A DNA stretch of 64,000 nucleotides from Gp6-AA40 sp036274155 (GTDB lineage: Bacteria > Acidobacteriota > Vicinamibacteria > Vicinamibacterales > UBA2999): the NCBI GenBank assembly GCA_036274155.1, contig DASUGH010000070.1, positions 1-64,000 on the forward strand. The letters run 5' to 3'. Numbering within the stretch: the first letter of the stretch is position 1; each line of letters opens with the position of its first letter. Below are positions 17,156-26,522 of the stretch, piece after piece. The notes under the pieces were generated by a model. The model saw only the letters and a program-made list of their open reading frames with translations. It was not told the origin of the DNA and searched no databases. The position numbers were made by a program, and so were the translations under genes.

Positions 17156-20023
17156 GTGATGGGCATTCTTGAACGACTCCGTCCGACGCCGCGCTGGAAG
17201 CATTCGGACCCGGCGGTCCGCGCGTTGGCGGTCTACGACCTGGATCCGGGAGAAGGCGACATCCTCCGGACGCTGGCGCGAGAGGACTCGGAAGCGAGGG
17301 TCCGGCGCGCCGCGGTCGCGCGCCTCGACGACATCGCCGTGCTCGGCGACGTGGCGCGTAGCGATCCGGACGAGGAAGTGCGCGCCGAGGCCGTTCGGAA
17401 TCTCGCAGGCCTGGCCACTGAGGCGACTGCCGCCGCCCATGCCGCCGCCATCGTCGAGCAGCTCGTGTCGCTCGGCCGGTTGAGAGAGGTCGTGGCGATT
17501 GCCCGCGACGCGGTCCTGCCCGACGTCCGCTTCGCCGCCGTGGACCTGATCGCAGACCAGAAGTCGCTCGGCTCGATCAGCCGCCACGCCGCCGATGGTC
17601 CCACCCGCCTCCGTGCGTTGGCCCGAATTACAGATGTGGAGGAAATCGTGAACGTCGCCCTCAAGTCGGAGCAGACGGATGCTGCTGTCGCTGCGCTCGA
17701 GCAGATCGATGATGCGGAAGCGCTCGGGACGATCGCGCAGCGCGGCCGCAACAAGGTGGCGGCCCGGCGGGCGCGTACGAAGCTGCGGCATCTGGAGGAG
17801 TCGGCGCAGCCGTCCCGCGACGAGGCCATCCGCCTGTCGCCGGAGGATCGCGCGCGGGCGCTGGATCTGATCCGCCGGGCGGAGGGTGTGGTCGCCACGG
17901 CCGATCCCGAGGAGGCATCGGCGTCGCTGGCGGCGATTCGGCTGGGATGGGCGGAGTTGCAGGCCGACGTCGAGGTCGAGGAGGCGCTCGGCACGCGCTT
18001 CGAGGCCGCTGCCGACGCTGCTCGCGAGGCGATCGCCGAGCGGCAGCAGGAGCGCGCGGCGGAGGAGGCACGGGCCCTGGCCGTCGCCCGCGAACAGGCC
18101 GATCGTGTGGCGATCGTCACCGAGATTGAAGCGCTCAGCGGCGCCGAGGCGCAGGATCGTGTCGCCGAGCTGAAGGTGGCGTGGGACGCGCTGCCGCCGA
18201 TGCCATCCGAGTACGCCGCGTCGCTTACCCGGCGCTTCCAGGACGCGTGCCGCGCGTTCGACGACCGCGAGCGCCGCCGCATGCTGGCCGAAGCGGCCGC
18301 CGGCCGACTGCAGACGCTGGCCACCGAGCTCGAGCAGCTGGTCGCGTCGGATCACTCGAACGAGGAGATCGTGGCGCGATGGCGGGGACTGCGCCGCGAT
18401 GCCGACGTGCTCCGCGAGCATGCCGCGCAGAATCCCGAAGCCGCCGAGCGGCTCGAGCGCGCGATCGTGGCGCTCGAGGCGCGCGAGCAGGAACTGCAGC
18501 AGCAGCGCAGCAGGCAGGAGGTCGAGAACCTGCGCCGGCTGCAGCAGATCTGCCGGCAGGTGGAGGCGCTCTCGGTGAGCGAGCAGCTGTCGCTCAAGGC
18601 CGGCGATCGCGCGCTGCGCGAGATCCGCGCAGCGCTCGAAGAGCGGGCTCCGCTGCCCTCGAAGCAGGATCGTCAGGACATCCAGGCGCGTCTCGAGGCC
18701 GCGCGCGCCGTGCTGGCACCGCGCATTCAGGAGCTGCGGGATGCCGACGAATGGCAGCGGTGGGCGAACCTGCAGGTGCAGGAGGAGCTCACACGCGAAA
18801 TGGAAGCGCTCAAGGGTGAGCAGAACCTCGACGCCGCCGGCCGGCGCATGCGCGATCTGCAGGCGCGGTGGAAGCAGGTGGCGCTGGCGCCACGCGCGCA
18901 AGGGGAGGCGATGTGGCGCCGCTTCAAGGCGGCGCAGGACGAAGTGTTCTCGCGCACGGCGGCACATCTGGCGGCGCAGAACGAAGAGCGATCGGCAAAC
19001 CTCGCCCGCAAGCAGGCACTCTGCGAACGCGCCGAAGCGCTGGCCGATTCCACGGACTGGGTCAGAACCGCTACGGAAATCCAGGCGCTGCAGGCGGAGT
19101 GGAAGACGATTGGCGCCGTCACGCGCGGGCATGAGAAGGCCGTCTGGGAACGGTTCCGCGCCGCCTGCGATCGCTTCTTCACGCGGCGGCAGGAGGACCT
19201 GAAGCGCCGGAAGGAAGATTGGGCCGCCAACCTGGCGCGCAAAGAGAGCCTGTGCGCGCGCGCCGAGGCGCTCGCGAGCTCTACCGAGTGGGAAGCTGCA
19301 GCCGCCGAGATCAAGCAGCTCCAGGCAGAGTGGAAGACGATCGGTCCGGTGCGCAAGACGAAGTCGGAGGCCGTCTGGCAGCGTTTCCGCGCCGCGTGTG
19401 ATCACTTCTTCGATCGATACAAGCACCGCGACCAGCTCGAGCTGCAGGAGAAGGCGGTGCCTCGCGAGAACGTCATTCGCGAGCTCGAGGCGATGCTGAC
19501 GGCGACTCCGGGGGAAGCTGGCGACGCTCCCGACGGTCTCGTCGCAACCGTTCAGGGCGCGCGCACGCGCTGGCAGCAGGCACCGGAACTGCCGCGTGCA
19601 ATTCAGCAGGACCTGGCCGCCCGCTATCACAACGCCCTCTCACGCATCGTCGGCCGCTGGCCGGCGGCATTTGCCGGCACCGAGCTCGATCCCGAGGCCA
19701 CCCGCAAGCGGATGGAAAAGCTGCTGGCGCGCGTCGAGGAGCTGTTGCCGTCGCAGTCGCGGCCGCAGGCCTCGACTGCGGACCTCTCGCCGGCGGAGCT
19801 GCTGGCACAGCAGTGGCGCGAGCGCCTGGCTGCCAACACGATGGGCGGACGCAGCGTCGAGAACGAAGAGACGCGCTGGCGCGCCGCCGAGCAGGAGGTG
19901 CGAACCGCGCAGGCGCAGTGGGCGCGGCTCGGACCCGTACCGGCGGACGTAGCCGGCCCGATGAACGAGCGCTTTCAGCGAGCGGTTCGGAAGTTCTACG
20001 AGCATCGCCGGCGCGCCTCCTAG
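17156..20023 (+). CDS. HEAT-repeat and DUF349 coiled-coil protein
   Basis: 955 aa, cytosolic. The N-terminal 200 residues are HEAT-like helical repeats (RALAVYDLDPGEGDILRTLA, EARVRRAAVARLDD, EEVRAEAVRNLAG). A long coiled-coil middle follows, then at least three DUF349 modules with the AEWKTIG-type core (LQARWKQVALAPRAQGEAMW, LQAEWKTIGAVTRGHEKAVW, LQAEWKTIGPVRKTKSEAVW), each closed by RFRAACDRFF. No enzymatic motif. DUF349 proteins are of unknown function. GTG 17156 (GGAGAG 8 nt upstream) and ATG 17159 are both possible starts. Confidence 0.85.
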   Translation: MMGILERLRPTPRWKHSDPAVRALAVYDLDPGEGDILRTLAREDSEARVRRAAVARLDDIAVLGDVARSDPDEEVRAEAVRNLAGLATEATAAAHAAAIVEQLVSLGRLREVVAIARDAVLPDVRFAAVDLIADQKSLGSISRHAADGPTRLRALARITDVEEIVNVALKSEQTDAAVAALEQIDDAEALGTIAQRGRNKVAARRARTKLRHLEESAQPSRDEAIRLSPEDRARALDLIRRAEGVVATADPEEASASLAAIRLGWAELQADVEVEEALGTRFEAAADAAREAIAERQQERAAEEARALAVAREQADRVAIVTEIEALSGAEAQDRVAELKVAWDALPPMPSEYAASLTRRFQDACRAFDDRERRRMLAEAAAGRLQTLATELEQLVASDHSNEEIVARWRGLRRDADVLREHAAQNPEAAERLERAIVALEAREQELQQQRSRQEVENLRRLQQICRQVEALSVSEQLSLKAGDRALREIRAALEERAPLPSKQDRQDIQARLEAARAVLAPRIQELRDADEWQRWANLQVQEELTREMEALKGEQNLDAAGRRMRDLQARWKQVALAPRAQGEAMWRRFKAAQDEVFSRTAAHLAAQNEERSANLARKQALCERAEALADSTDWVRTATEIQALQAEWKTIGAVTRGHEKAVWERFRAACDRFFTRRQEDLKRRKEDWAANLARKESLCARAEALASSTEWEAAAAEIKQLQAEWKTIGPVRKTKSEAVWQRFRAACDHFFDRYKHRDQLELQEKAVPRENVIRELEAMLTATPGEAGDAPDGLVATVQGARTRWQQAPELPRAIQQDLAARYHNALSRIVGRWPAAFAGTELDPEATRKRMEKLLARVEELLPSQSRPQASTADLSPAELLAQQWRERLAANTMGGRSVENEETRWRAAEQEVRTAQAQWARLGPVPADVAGPMNERFQRAVRKFYEHRRRAS

Positions 20024-20083
20024 CGCAGGCCGTGGTGAAATCAGGCCTGTGAGGCACCGAGATTTTCGCCACCGTGCCTTTGT

Positions 20084-20158
20084 CCTTCGACCCTGCTCAG
20101 GACGACCCTGAGCGAAGTCGAAGGGTCACAGCCCGGTAAGTGGCTTTCACCACGGGCT
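20084..20158. repeat. 75-bp dispersed repeat (inverted copy at 33.5 kb)
   Basis: CTTCGACCCTGCTCAGG / CCTGAGCGAAGTCGAAGG form a long imperfect hairpin, followed by GGGTCACAGCCCG, a variable stretch and TTCACCACGGGC. The reverse complement of 33510-33581 matches nearly throughout, with one indel in the hairpin and divergence only in the 10-bp middle stretch. Lies between the DUF349 gene and the beta-helix gene. Confidence 0.9.
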
Positions 20159-20284
20159 GCCCAGCGGCGGCCACACGTTCTGAACGAGACAGACCCGTTA
20201 CACGACGAATTGGCTTGACGGGCGCACGGCGTCGGCCGATGCTTGCCTGTCCCCGTACACGGTGGGCCGGAGGGTCGCTCACGG

Positions 20285-21244
20285 ATGCGTGGTGCCGTTC
20301 TCCTCGCTGTGCTGATCGCCGTTCCCGATCTCGCAGACGCTCAAGGCGCGCGCCCATACGGTTCGCTTCCTCCCTGCCAGTTCACCCACGTCGATCGAAT
20401 CATGCGTCTCGCCGCCGATTGCAGCACCTCGGCGTCGATTGTCATCCCTGATGGTGAGACCCTCGATGGCGGGGGGCACACGATCTACGCCGTCGAAGGA
20501 TCCGGGAAGCCGTTCAGCGGCGGTGTCGTGGTGGCCCGCGGCGGTACGGCGTCGATCGTGAACACCACCATTTCAGCCATCTCTCTGACCGGCGAGTGCC
20601 ATACAGGCGCCGATCGGCTGCGCGGGATCTACTTCGAGGATGCGGCGGGCGAGATCCGGCGCAATGTCGTCGTCAACGTCAACCAGGGATCGTCCGCCTG
20701 CGTGGAAGGGAACGCGATCGAGGTGCGCAGCCGGGATCTCGAGGGGGCCGCCAGGACGGTGCACATCGAGCGGAACGTAATCGACCGCTATCAGAAGAGC
20801 GGGATCGTCATCCACGGCCACGTGGATGCCGTCATCGAGTCGAATGCGCTCGGTACCTCGGCAGCGCAGCGGTTCGTGCCGGCCAACGGCATCCAGGTCG
20901 GTCCGGGCGCCCGGGCCCGAATCGAGAACAATCTCGTATTCGGCAATTCCTTTCCCGCCGATGACGCGGCCGGCACCGCCATCCTGCTGATCGACACCGC
21001 GCCCGGCACCCTCGTCGTGCGCAACGTCATTCGCGGAAACGCCGACGTGGGGATCCACGTCTTCGCCGATGCCGTCATCGTCGAATCGAACGAGCTCGAT
21101 GACGATGGTCCCGACGGCGCCTACGACGTCGGCATCGTGAACCTCGGCGACGGAAACATCTTCAGGAACAACGCCATTCGCGGTTACAGAAGCCGCTACT
21201 CCGGCGTCCAGGACGACGGCGGATCGACGCTGCAGATCGAGTGA
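20285..21244 (+). CDS. Secreted right-handed beta-helix protein
   Basis: 319 aa. ATG 20285 begins a signal peptide (MRGAVLLAVLIAVPDLADAQ). The body is a NosD/pectate-lyase-like parallel beta-helix with repeating rungs such as ARTVHIERNVIDRYQKSGIV, VDAVIESNALG, ARARIENNLVFGN, TLVVRNVIRGNADVGIHVFA and VIVESNELDD. No lyase catalytic motif was recognised, so it may bind or cleave polysaccharide or be structural. The frame is open to 20243 but only this start gives a leader. Confidence 0.8.
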   Translation: MRGAVLLAVLIAVPDLADAQGARPYGSLPPCQFTHVDRIMRLAADCSTSASIVIPDGETLDGGGHTIYAVEGSGKPFSGGVVVARGGTASIVNTTISAISLTGECHTGADRLRGIYFEDAAGEIRRNVVVNVNQGSSACVEGNAIEVRSRDLEGAARTVHIERNVIDRYQKSGIVIHGHVDAVIESNALGTSAAQRFVPANGIQVGPGARARIENNLVFGNSFPADDAAGTAILLIDTAPGTLVVRNVIRGNADVGIHVFADAVIVESNELDDDGPDGAYDVGIVNLGDGNIFRNNAIRGYRSRYSGVQDDGGSTLQIE

Positions 21245-21255
21245 GCTGACGGAGC

Positions 21256-23211
21256 CTATCCCTCGAGGTAGGTGTAGCCGTGCAGCCCATCCTCGTAAAA
21301 CCTGAGCAGACGGCCGGCGCCCTCGTAGTCGACGCGGCCATCGCGCACGGCCGTCTCCACGTCGGTCCGCAGCTTTCGCAGCAGCGTCTCGGCGTCGAAC
21401 TCCACGTAGTCGAGCACCTCTTTCACGGTGTCGCCCTTGACCAGGGCGTCCAGGCGGGCGGCGCCGTTCTGATCCATCGTGACATGCACGGCATGGGTGT
21501 CGCCGAAGAGGTTGTGCAGATCGCCGAGGATCTCCTGATAGGCGCCGACCAGGAAGACACCCAGGTAGTAGGGCGCCTTGGTCACGGCGTGCAGCGGGAG
21601 CGTCTTCTTGACATCGCGGCGATCCACGAAACGATCGAGCTTGCCGTCGGAGTCGCAGGTGATGTCGCCAAGGACAGCGTGGTTGCCCGGCTTCTCGCCC
21701 AGCCGATGGATGGGCATCACCGGAAACAGCTGCTTGATCGCCCAGCTGTCGGGGATCGACTGGAACAGTGAAAAGTTGCAGAAGTAGGTGTCGGAGAGCT
21801 GCTCGTCGAGATTCTGCAGGTCCTCCGGCACATCGCTCATCGACTGGGTCAGCCGCTGGAGCTTCGTGCAGATCGACCAGAACAGGTTTTCCGCCAGACT
21901 GCGCTGCTCGAGCGGCAGGTATCCACCAACGAACAGGCTGAGCGCCATGTCGAGCGCCTGCTGAGCGTCGTGGAAGGCCTCGAGCGCGTTGCGGGCGGTA
22001 ATCGTGTTGTAGGTCTCGACGAGGTCGAGCAGCGGCTGCTCCCACTCGGGGTTCGGGTTGGTCGGGATTTCCTCGTCGCCGAATCCCGACACGCCGAGCA
22101 CGTTGAAGACGAGCACGCTATGGTAGGCAACCACGGCGCGTCCGCTCTCGGACACGATGGTGGGGTGCGGGACGCCGGCTTCGTCGCACACGCTCTGCAC
22201 GTGGTACACGACGTCGTTGGCGTACTCCTCGAGCGTGTAGTTCATGCTCGATTCGAAGTTCGTCTGCGAGCCGTCGTAGTCGACGCCGAGCCCGCCGCCG
22301 ACGTCCAGGTACTGCAGACCGGCGCCGAGCTTGGCGAGCTCCGTGTAGACGCGCGCCGCTTCGTTCAGCGCCCCCTTGACGATACGGATGTTGGTGATCT
22401 GGCTGCCCAGGTGGAAGTGGAGCAGCTTCAGGCAGTCCTGCATTCCGCGCGTCTTGAGCTCTTCGAGCCCGCGGAGAATCTCGGTGACCGTGAGACCGAA
22501 CTTCGAGCGGAATCCGCCCGACGACTGCCACCGCCCGCTCCCGCGCGACGCCAGCTTGACGCGCATGCCGATCTGAGGGCGGACACCGATCTTTTCCGCC
22601 GCTTCGAGGAGCAGGCCGAGCTCCGTGTACTTCTCGACGACGGGAATGATGTTGCGCCCGATCTTCTGGGCCAGCATCGCCGTCTCGATGTATTCCGCGT
22701 CCTTGAAGCCGTTGCAGATGATCGGCGTCTCGTTGTCGGCGAGCGCGACGACCGCCAGCAGCTCCGGTTTCGAGCCGGCTTCGAGGCCGAAACGATAGCG
22801 CCGGCCGAAGTTGAGGACCTCCTCGACGACCTGGCGCTGCTGGTTCACCTTGATGGGATAGACGCAGCTGTAGGCGCCCTGGTACTGGTGCTGGGCGATC
22901 GCGGTCTGGAATGCGGCGTGAATTTCGCCCAGCCGATGCTCCAGGATGTCGGTGAAACGGACGAGGACCGGCAGGCTGATGCCGCGGAGCTGCAGCCGAT
23001 CGACGAGCTCTTTGAGGTCGATCGCGCGCGCCGGATCCTTCGTCGGGTGCACCTGCACGTGGCCGAGCTCGTTGACCGAGAAATAGCCGTGGCCCCAGCG
23101 GGACACCTCGTACAGCTCGCTCGCGTCGTGGACGCTCCACGCCCGCGTCGTCGAAGTGCTCGATGCGACTGCCGCCGAGCGGCCGTTGGTAACCGTGCTC
23201 GTTGTGTTCAT
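21256..23211 (-). CDS. speA: Biosynthetic arginine decarboxylase
   Basis: 651 aa PLP enzyme converting arginine to agmatine, first step of putrescine/spermidine synthesis by the agmatine route. Full length for SpeA. PLP lysine is Lys121 in CVYPIKVNQQR; other hallmarks are FGLEAGSKPEL, ICNGFKDAEYIETA, LHFHLGSQITNI, YLDVGGGLGVDYDGS, SESGRAVVAYHS and the C-terminal GAYQEILGDLHNLFGDTHAV. AGGAA is 5 nt before the ATG. No other polyamine genes are adjacent. It is convergent with the beta-helix gene (12-bp gap). Confidence 0.97.
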   Translation of the reverse strand: MNTTSTVTNGRSAAVASSTSTTRAWSVHDASELYEVSRWGHGYFSVNELGHVQVHPTKDPARAIDLKELVDRLQLRGISLPVLVRFTDILEHRLGEIHAAFQTAIAQHQYQGAYSCVYPIKVNQQRQVVEEVLNFGRRYRFGLEAGSKPELLAVVALADNETPIICNGFKDAEYIETAMLAQKIGRNIIPVVEKYTELGLLLEAAEKIGVRPQIGMRVKLASRGSGRWQSSGGFRSKFGLTVTEILRGLEELKTRGMQDCLKLLHFHLGSQITNIRIVKGALNEAARVYTELAKLGAGLQYLDVGGGLGVDYDGSQTNFESSMNYTLEEYANDVVYHVQSVCDEAGVPHPTIVSESGRAVVAYHSVLVFNVLGVSGFGDEEIPTNPNPEWEQPLLDLVETYNTITARNALEAFHDAQQALDMALSLFVGGYLPLEQRSLAENLFWSICTKLQRLTQSMSDVPEDLQNLDEQLSDTYFCNFSLFQSIPDSWAIKQLFPVMPIHRLGEKPGNHAVLGDITCDSDGKLDRFVDRRDVKKTLPLHAVTKAPYYLGVFLVGAYQEILGDLHNLFGDTHAVHVTMDQNGAARLDALVKGDTVKEVLDYVEFDAETLLRKLRTDVETAVRDGRVDYEGAGRLLRFYEDGLHGYTYLEG

Positions 23212-23479
23212 GCGTTCCTGGGCCGGCTCGAGCCGGACACGACGCCGGGTCAGTCCCCGGATCCGGCCAAGAGCCGGACGCTCTGTTGCCGTGATGCGCC
23301 GCGTGAGTACCTATCGCTTATCGGTCGGTCGTCGACAGTCGTGAGGTGTCCGCCTTCGCGCGGCACGATCATCACGTCTACAGAGTAAGGCTTCAGGATC
23401 GATTCCGAAAGGGCAATCTTGGGTCGCGGCCGCTCGGCGCGCGGCTCCGTTGCGCTCGCCGGAGTCTCACGGCGATGTG

Positions 23480-24772
23480 TCAGCGCTTACGGAACAGCAC
23501 GACGCGGTTGGTGTTCGTGCCCTTGGTGTTGTTGCCCACGCCCCAGCAGGCAGCGGTCTTGGTGAACCGCTGCGAGTTGATCAGCACGAGAAGGGGATCC
23601 AGGCCTGCCTCGAGGCCGCAGGGGATCACGTGCTCCTCGAGCCGCAGCCGTCCGGCCCGTACCTCGCCCACCTCGAAGGCGACGTGCCCGCCCGGCTTGA
23701 GGATCCTGGCGAGCTCGATGAAGACGGCCTTCATCTCGCGGCGCCAGTCCTCGATTTTCTTGACCACCGTCAGCTGCACATCCGCCGGGACGATGCCGCA
23801 GAACCAGCAGCGCAGCCAGTTGTCGCCGGCATAATCGACCACGTCCAGGAAAGGCGGCGAGGTGACGGCAAGGTCCACCGTGGCCGCTGCGATGGCTCCG
23901 GTGGCTCGCGCGGAGGCGGTATGCAGACGTTCCGGTGCCCACGCCGCTTCGAGTACCCGCCTCGTGTGACCGTCGCAGTCCGCGAGCAGCGAGCGTGTCT
24001 TGCGGAGGATCAGCCGCCTGACGTCGCGCCGCGGCGGGGTCTGTTTCCGGTCGGCGTTGATCTTTCGCTGCGCGGAAACCGATGCGGCCTGGTTGGGTGG
24101 AAGCGTATACACCGAGAAGAAGCCCGGGGAATGGCCGGTGAGCCGGTTGACCGCCACCATCCGGATCCACTGATCCACGGGATCGAGTCCGCCGTGCTCG
24201 AGCTGTTTCAGGAAATGCGACCGCAGGGCACCGATCTCGCGCAGCGTGTCCGGGTGGTAGAAGGTCAGCAGATCGTCGGGCAGTTCGGTCGCTCCGTCCC
24301 AGTCGAGATCCGCCAGCCTGCCGGCTATCGCGTTCAGGGCCGGTGGCCGCAGGCGCGGCTCGACGAGCATCCGGCTGAGCGGGTTGATGTCGCACCCGGT
24401 CGCTACACGGCCGAGCAGCGCGGCTTCCAGCACGGTGGTGCCGCGCCCCATGAATGGGTCGTAGACCGTATCGCCAGGCCGGGTGAGCCGCTCGATGAAA
24501 AACCTCGGCAGCTGCGGCTTGAAGCACGCCCGGTAGGAGATCTCGTGCAGGGAGTGCGCCGCACGCTGCCGGCTGGTCCAGAACTCGTTGACGAAAGTGT
24601 CCACGACGACCGGCTGGCCGTCGTGGACGGCGAGTGTCTCGAGTACTTCCGTGCCCCGGCCTTCCCAGGTGAAGGCGCGGAGGTGGCTCTCGAACGAGCG
24701 GGGCTCCAGGAGAGGTGCCGGATCGGAGGCGATGTCGAAGAGCGAGGGCGCAGGCCGCACGATCACCCGCAC
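23480..24772 (-). CDS. Orphan amino-methyltransferase (N6-A/N4-C DNA MTase type)
   Basis: About 430 aa. AdoMet-binding motif I is DPFMGRGTTVLEAALLGR (Asp105 onward) and catalytic motif IV is TSPPF (Thr304-Phe308), followed by LDVVDYAGDNWLRCWF. Such a motif with I before IV is typical of N4-cytosine/N6-adenine DNA methylases. About 190 residues separate the two motifs, probably including the target-recognition region. Start taken as GTG 24772, 7 bp after the sulfite-oxidase stop (alternatives GTG 24766 and 24760); the longer open frame to 24958 is antisense-like. No restriction endonuclease is nearby, so this looks solitary. Confidence 0.8.
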   Translation of the reverse strand: MRVIVRPAPSLFDIASDPAPLLEPRSFESHLRAFTWEGRGTEVLETLAVHDGQPVVVDTFVNEFWTSRQRAAHSLHEISYRACFKPQLPRFFIERLTRPGDTVYDPFMGRGTTVLEAALLGRVATGCDINPLSRMLVEPRLRPPALNAIAGRLADLDWDGATELPDDLLTFYHPDTLREIGALRSHFLKQLEHGGLDPVDQWIRMVAVNRLTGHSPGFFSVYTLPPNQAASVSAQRKINADRKQTPPRRDVRRLILRKTRSLLADCDGHTRRVLEAAWAPERLHTASARATGAIAAATVDLAVTSPPFLDVVDYAGDNWLRCWFCGIVPADVQLTVVKKIEDWRREMKAVFIELARILKPGGHVAFEVGEVRAGRLRLEEHVIPCGLEAGLDPLLVLINSQRFTKTAACWGVGNNTKGTNTNRVVLFRKR

Positions 24773-24779
24773 GTCACCG

Positions 24780-25952
24780 TCATACCTTGATCTTCCGAAC
24801 CCAGATGGCGTTGTTCTCCCAGTTGCTCTTCTTGAGCGACAGGTCCGTCGGCTGCGTGTTGCCGCGGCGATCGGTCGCACGCGACGCGACGGTGTGCGAG
24901 CCTGCCGGCAGCGGGTCGATGGCGGCGGTCCACAGCGTCCAGGCGTGCGGCGAGGCAATCACCTGTTTCTCGAGGCGCGCGGCTCGCCAGGGGCCGCCGT
25001 CAACCTGAATTTCCACGCTCTGCAGGGCGCTGCCGTCCGTCCAGGCTGCACCGCTCACGGTGAACGTGCCGGCGGCGCCGGCGGCCGGGCGCGACACACG
25101 GGCGATGACCGACTTGACGAGCATGCGGGTGACCGAGGTCTCGGTGTACTCGATCCGGTCGCCCTTTTTCTGCCCCATGATCGTGACGTAATCGCGGCCC
25201 ATGAAGCGTCCGAGGAAGCGACGAGGACTGAGCTCGATGCGCTTGAGCCATTTGACGTTCGCGACGCCGTACCAGCCGGGCACGATCAGACGCACCGGGA
25301 AGCCGTGCACGATCGGCAGCGGTGCACCAGCCAGCTCGTAGGCGAGCAGCGCGTCGGCCGCCAGCGCATCGTCGATCGTCATCGATCGCGCGAAGTTCAT
25401 CGTGTACTTCTCGTTGCGGATCGTCTCCTCGCCTTCGTCGGAGCCCCAGAACACGACGTCGACGACGTCGCGCGACGGCCTGGCGTCGTCGAGCAGCGAG
25501 CGGAGGCTGCAGCCGGCCCAGGTGGCGTTGGTCACCATGCGGTGAAACACACCTTCCCGGTTGCCTCCGCACTCGAACATCACGGTGCGCTCGACGCGCG
25601 GCCGCCGCTTCAGCTCGTCGAGCGTCAGTGTCATCGGGCGCCCGGCGTTGCCGTCGATCTGCAGGCGCCAGTCCGCAGCTGCCACGCGCGGGATAGGGTA
25701 GTGAGCGACCACGAACGTCTCTTCCGGCTTCACGTTCCACGTCATGGTTCGCAGGTCGATGCCGCCGACGTCCTCGCCTGGAAGCGTGAACGTGCCGGCC
25801 CGGCGCGTGGAGAAGTTTGCGGGAATGTCCTCGAATGGCACAGCCTCGGTGCCGGCGGCCTGCGCGGCGGCGGCACGAAGGACATCGGGGCCGAGCGCCA
25901 TGCCTGCGCTCGCGAGCGCAAGCTGCTGGATCGTCGTGCGGCGAGAAATCAT
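24780..25952 (-). CDS. Sulfite-oxidase-family molybdoenzyme, Tat-exported
   Basis: 390 aa. The N-terminus MISRRTTIQQLALASAG is a twin-arginine signal, and GGAGGG lies 6 nt before ATG 25952; ATG 25964 with its own AGGAG is an alternative adding MEGA. The molybdopterin ligand cysteine is Cys128 in MFECGGNREG, and HGFPVRLIVPGWYGVANVKW is the cofactor-binding core. The C-terminal part (FTVSGAAWTDGSALQSVEIQ) is the Mo-co dimerisation domain. No heme domain is present, so electrons must go to a separate partner. Likely periplasmic oxidation of sulfite or a related compound. Confidence 0.9.
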   Translation of the reverse strand: MISRRTTIQQLALASAGMALGPDVLRAAAAQAAGTEAVPFEDIPANFSTRRAGTFTLPGEDVGGIDLRTMTWNVKPEETFVVAHYPIPRVAAADWRLQIDGNAGRPMTLTLDELKRRPRVERTVMFECGGNREGVFHRMVTNATWAGCSLRSLLDDARPSRDVVDVVFWGSDEGEETIRNEKYTMNFARSMTIDDALAADALLAYELAGAPLPIVHGFPVRLIVPGWYGVANVKWLKRIELSPRRFLGRFMGRDYVTIMGQKKGDRIEYTETSVTRMLVKSVIARVSRPAAGAAGTFTVSGAAWTDGSALQSVEIQVDGGPWRAARLEKQVIASPHAWTLWTAAIDPLPAGSHTVASRATDRRGNTQPTDLSLKKSNWENNAIWVRKIKV

Positions 25953-26046
25953 CGCGCCCTCCATGACTCCTGAGCTCCGGTCAAGATCGGTGTGAGGATA
26001 CCGCATTGAGCGTTGGCCGGCACTTGAAGAACAATGACATAGTCGC

Positions 26047-26451
26047 ATGAGCGAGCGCGTTCCGGCGATTAAACTGCTGCTGCTGCCGAAAGATACCAAC
26101 GCCTACGGGACCATCTTCGGCGGGGTCATCCTTTCGAACATCGACCTGGCGTCCGCCGTGCAGGCGCGCACCGTCGCCCCTCACCGGTACGTGACGAAGG
26201 CGATGCGCGAAGTGGAGTTCCACGAGCCGGTGTACGTGGGCGATATCGTCAATTTCTTCACCGAGACGATCCGGATTGGCCGTACCTCGGTGACCGTACG
26301 GGTGTCGGTCGAGGCGGAACGATGGGGGAAGGCGGCGGGGGGCGGGAACCACGGCGAGCGCGTCAAGGTCACGGAGGCGGAGGTGATTCTGGTGGCGGTC
26401 GATGCTCAGGGGCGCCCGGTGCCGATCCACCCCGAGGGACGGCGGGCATGA
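26047..26451 (+). CDS. Hotdog-fold acyl-CoA thioesterase
   Basis: 134 aa, single hotdog domain of the BACH/YciA type hydrolysing acyl-CoAs in the cytosol. Hallmarks: TNAYGTIFGGVILSNIDLAS (catalytic Asn/Asp region), VEFHEPVYVGDIVNF, IGRTSVTVRVSVEA. Divergent from the sulfite oxidase gene (about 95 bp). Chain-length preference cannot be read. Confidence 0.88.
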   Translation: MSERVPAIKLLLLPKDTNAYGTIFGGVILSNIDLASAVQARTVAPHRYVTKAMREVEFHEPVYVGDIVNFFTETIRIGRTSVTVRVSVEAERWGKAAGGGNHGERVKVTEAEVILVAVDAQGRPVPIHPEGRRA

Positions 26452-26463
26452 CGCGGTGCCTTT

Positions 26464-26512
26464 GAGCATTGTGCATTGAGCATTCCGAATCGAGCACTGC
26501 GCATTGGGCATT
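26464..26512. repeat. Tandem 7-bp array, consensus GNGCATT
   Basis: Seven adjacent heptads in strict phase: GAGCATT, GTGCATT, GAGCATT, CCGAATC, GAGCACT, GCGCATT, GGGCATT. It occupies the whole spacer between the thioesterase stop and the threonine synthase start. Same period as the array at 4561-4715 but unrelated sequence. Confidence 0.9.
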
Positions 26513-26522
26513 GTTTGAGCCT

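Noticed and set aside
16633..17166. 177-aa minus-strand ORF in the 742-bp gap
   Set aside because: No family, no ribosome site, overlaps the DUF349 start and crosses hairpins; composition not protein-like after about residue 60.
16988..19630. 880-aa open frame on the minus strand
   Set aside because: Antisense to the DUF349 gene; Arg/Leu-rich with no domain, a shadow of high GC at third positions.
23480..24772. Restriction-modification system
   Set aside because: Only a methyltransferase is present; flanking genes are metabolic and no endonuclease-like ORF is found.
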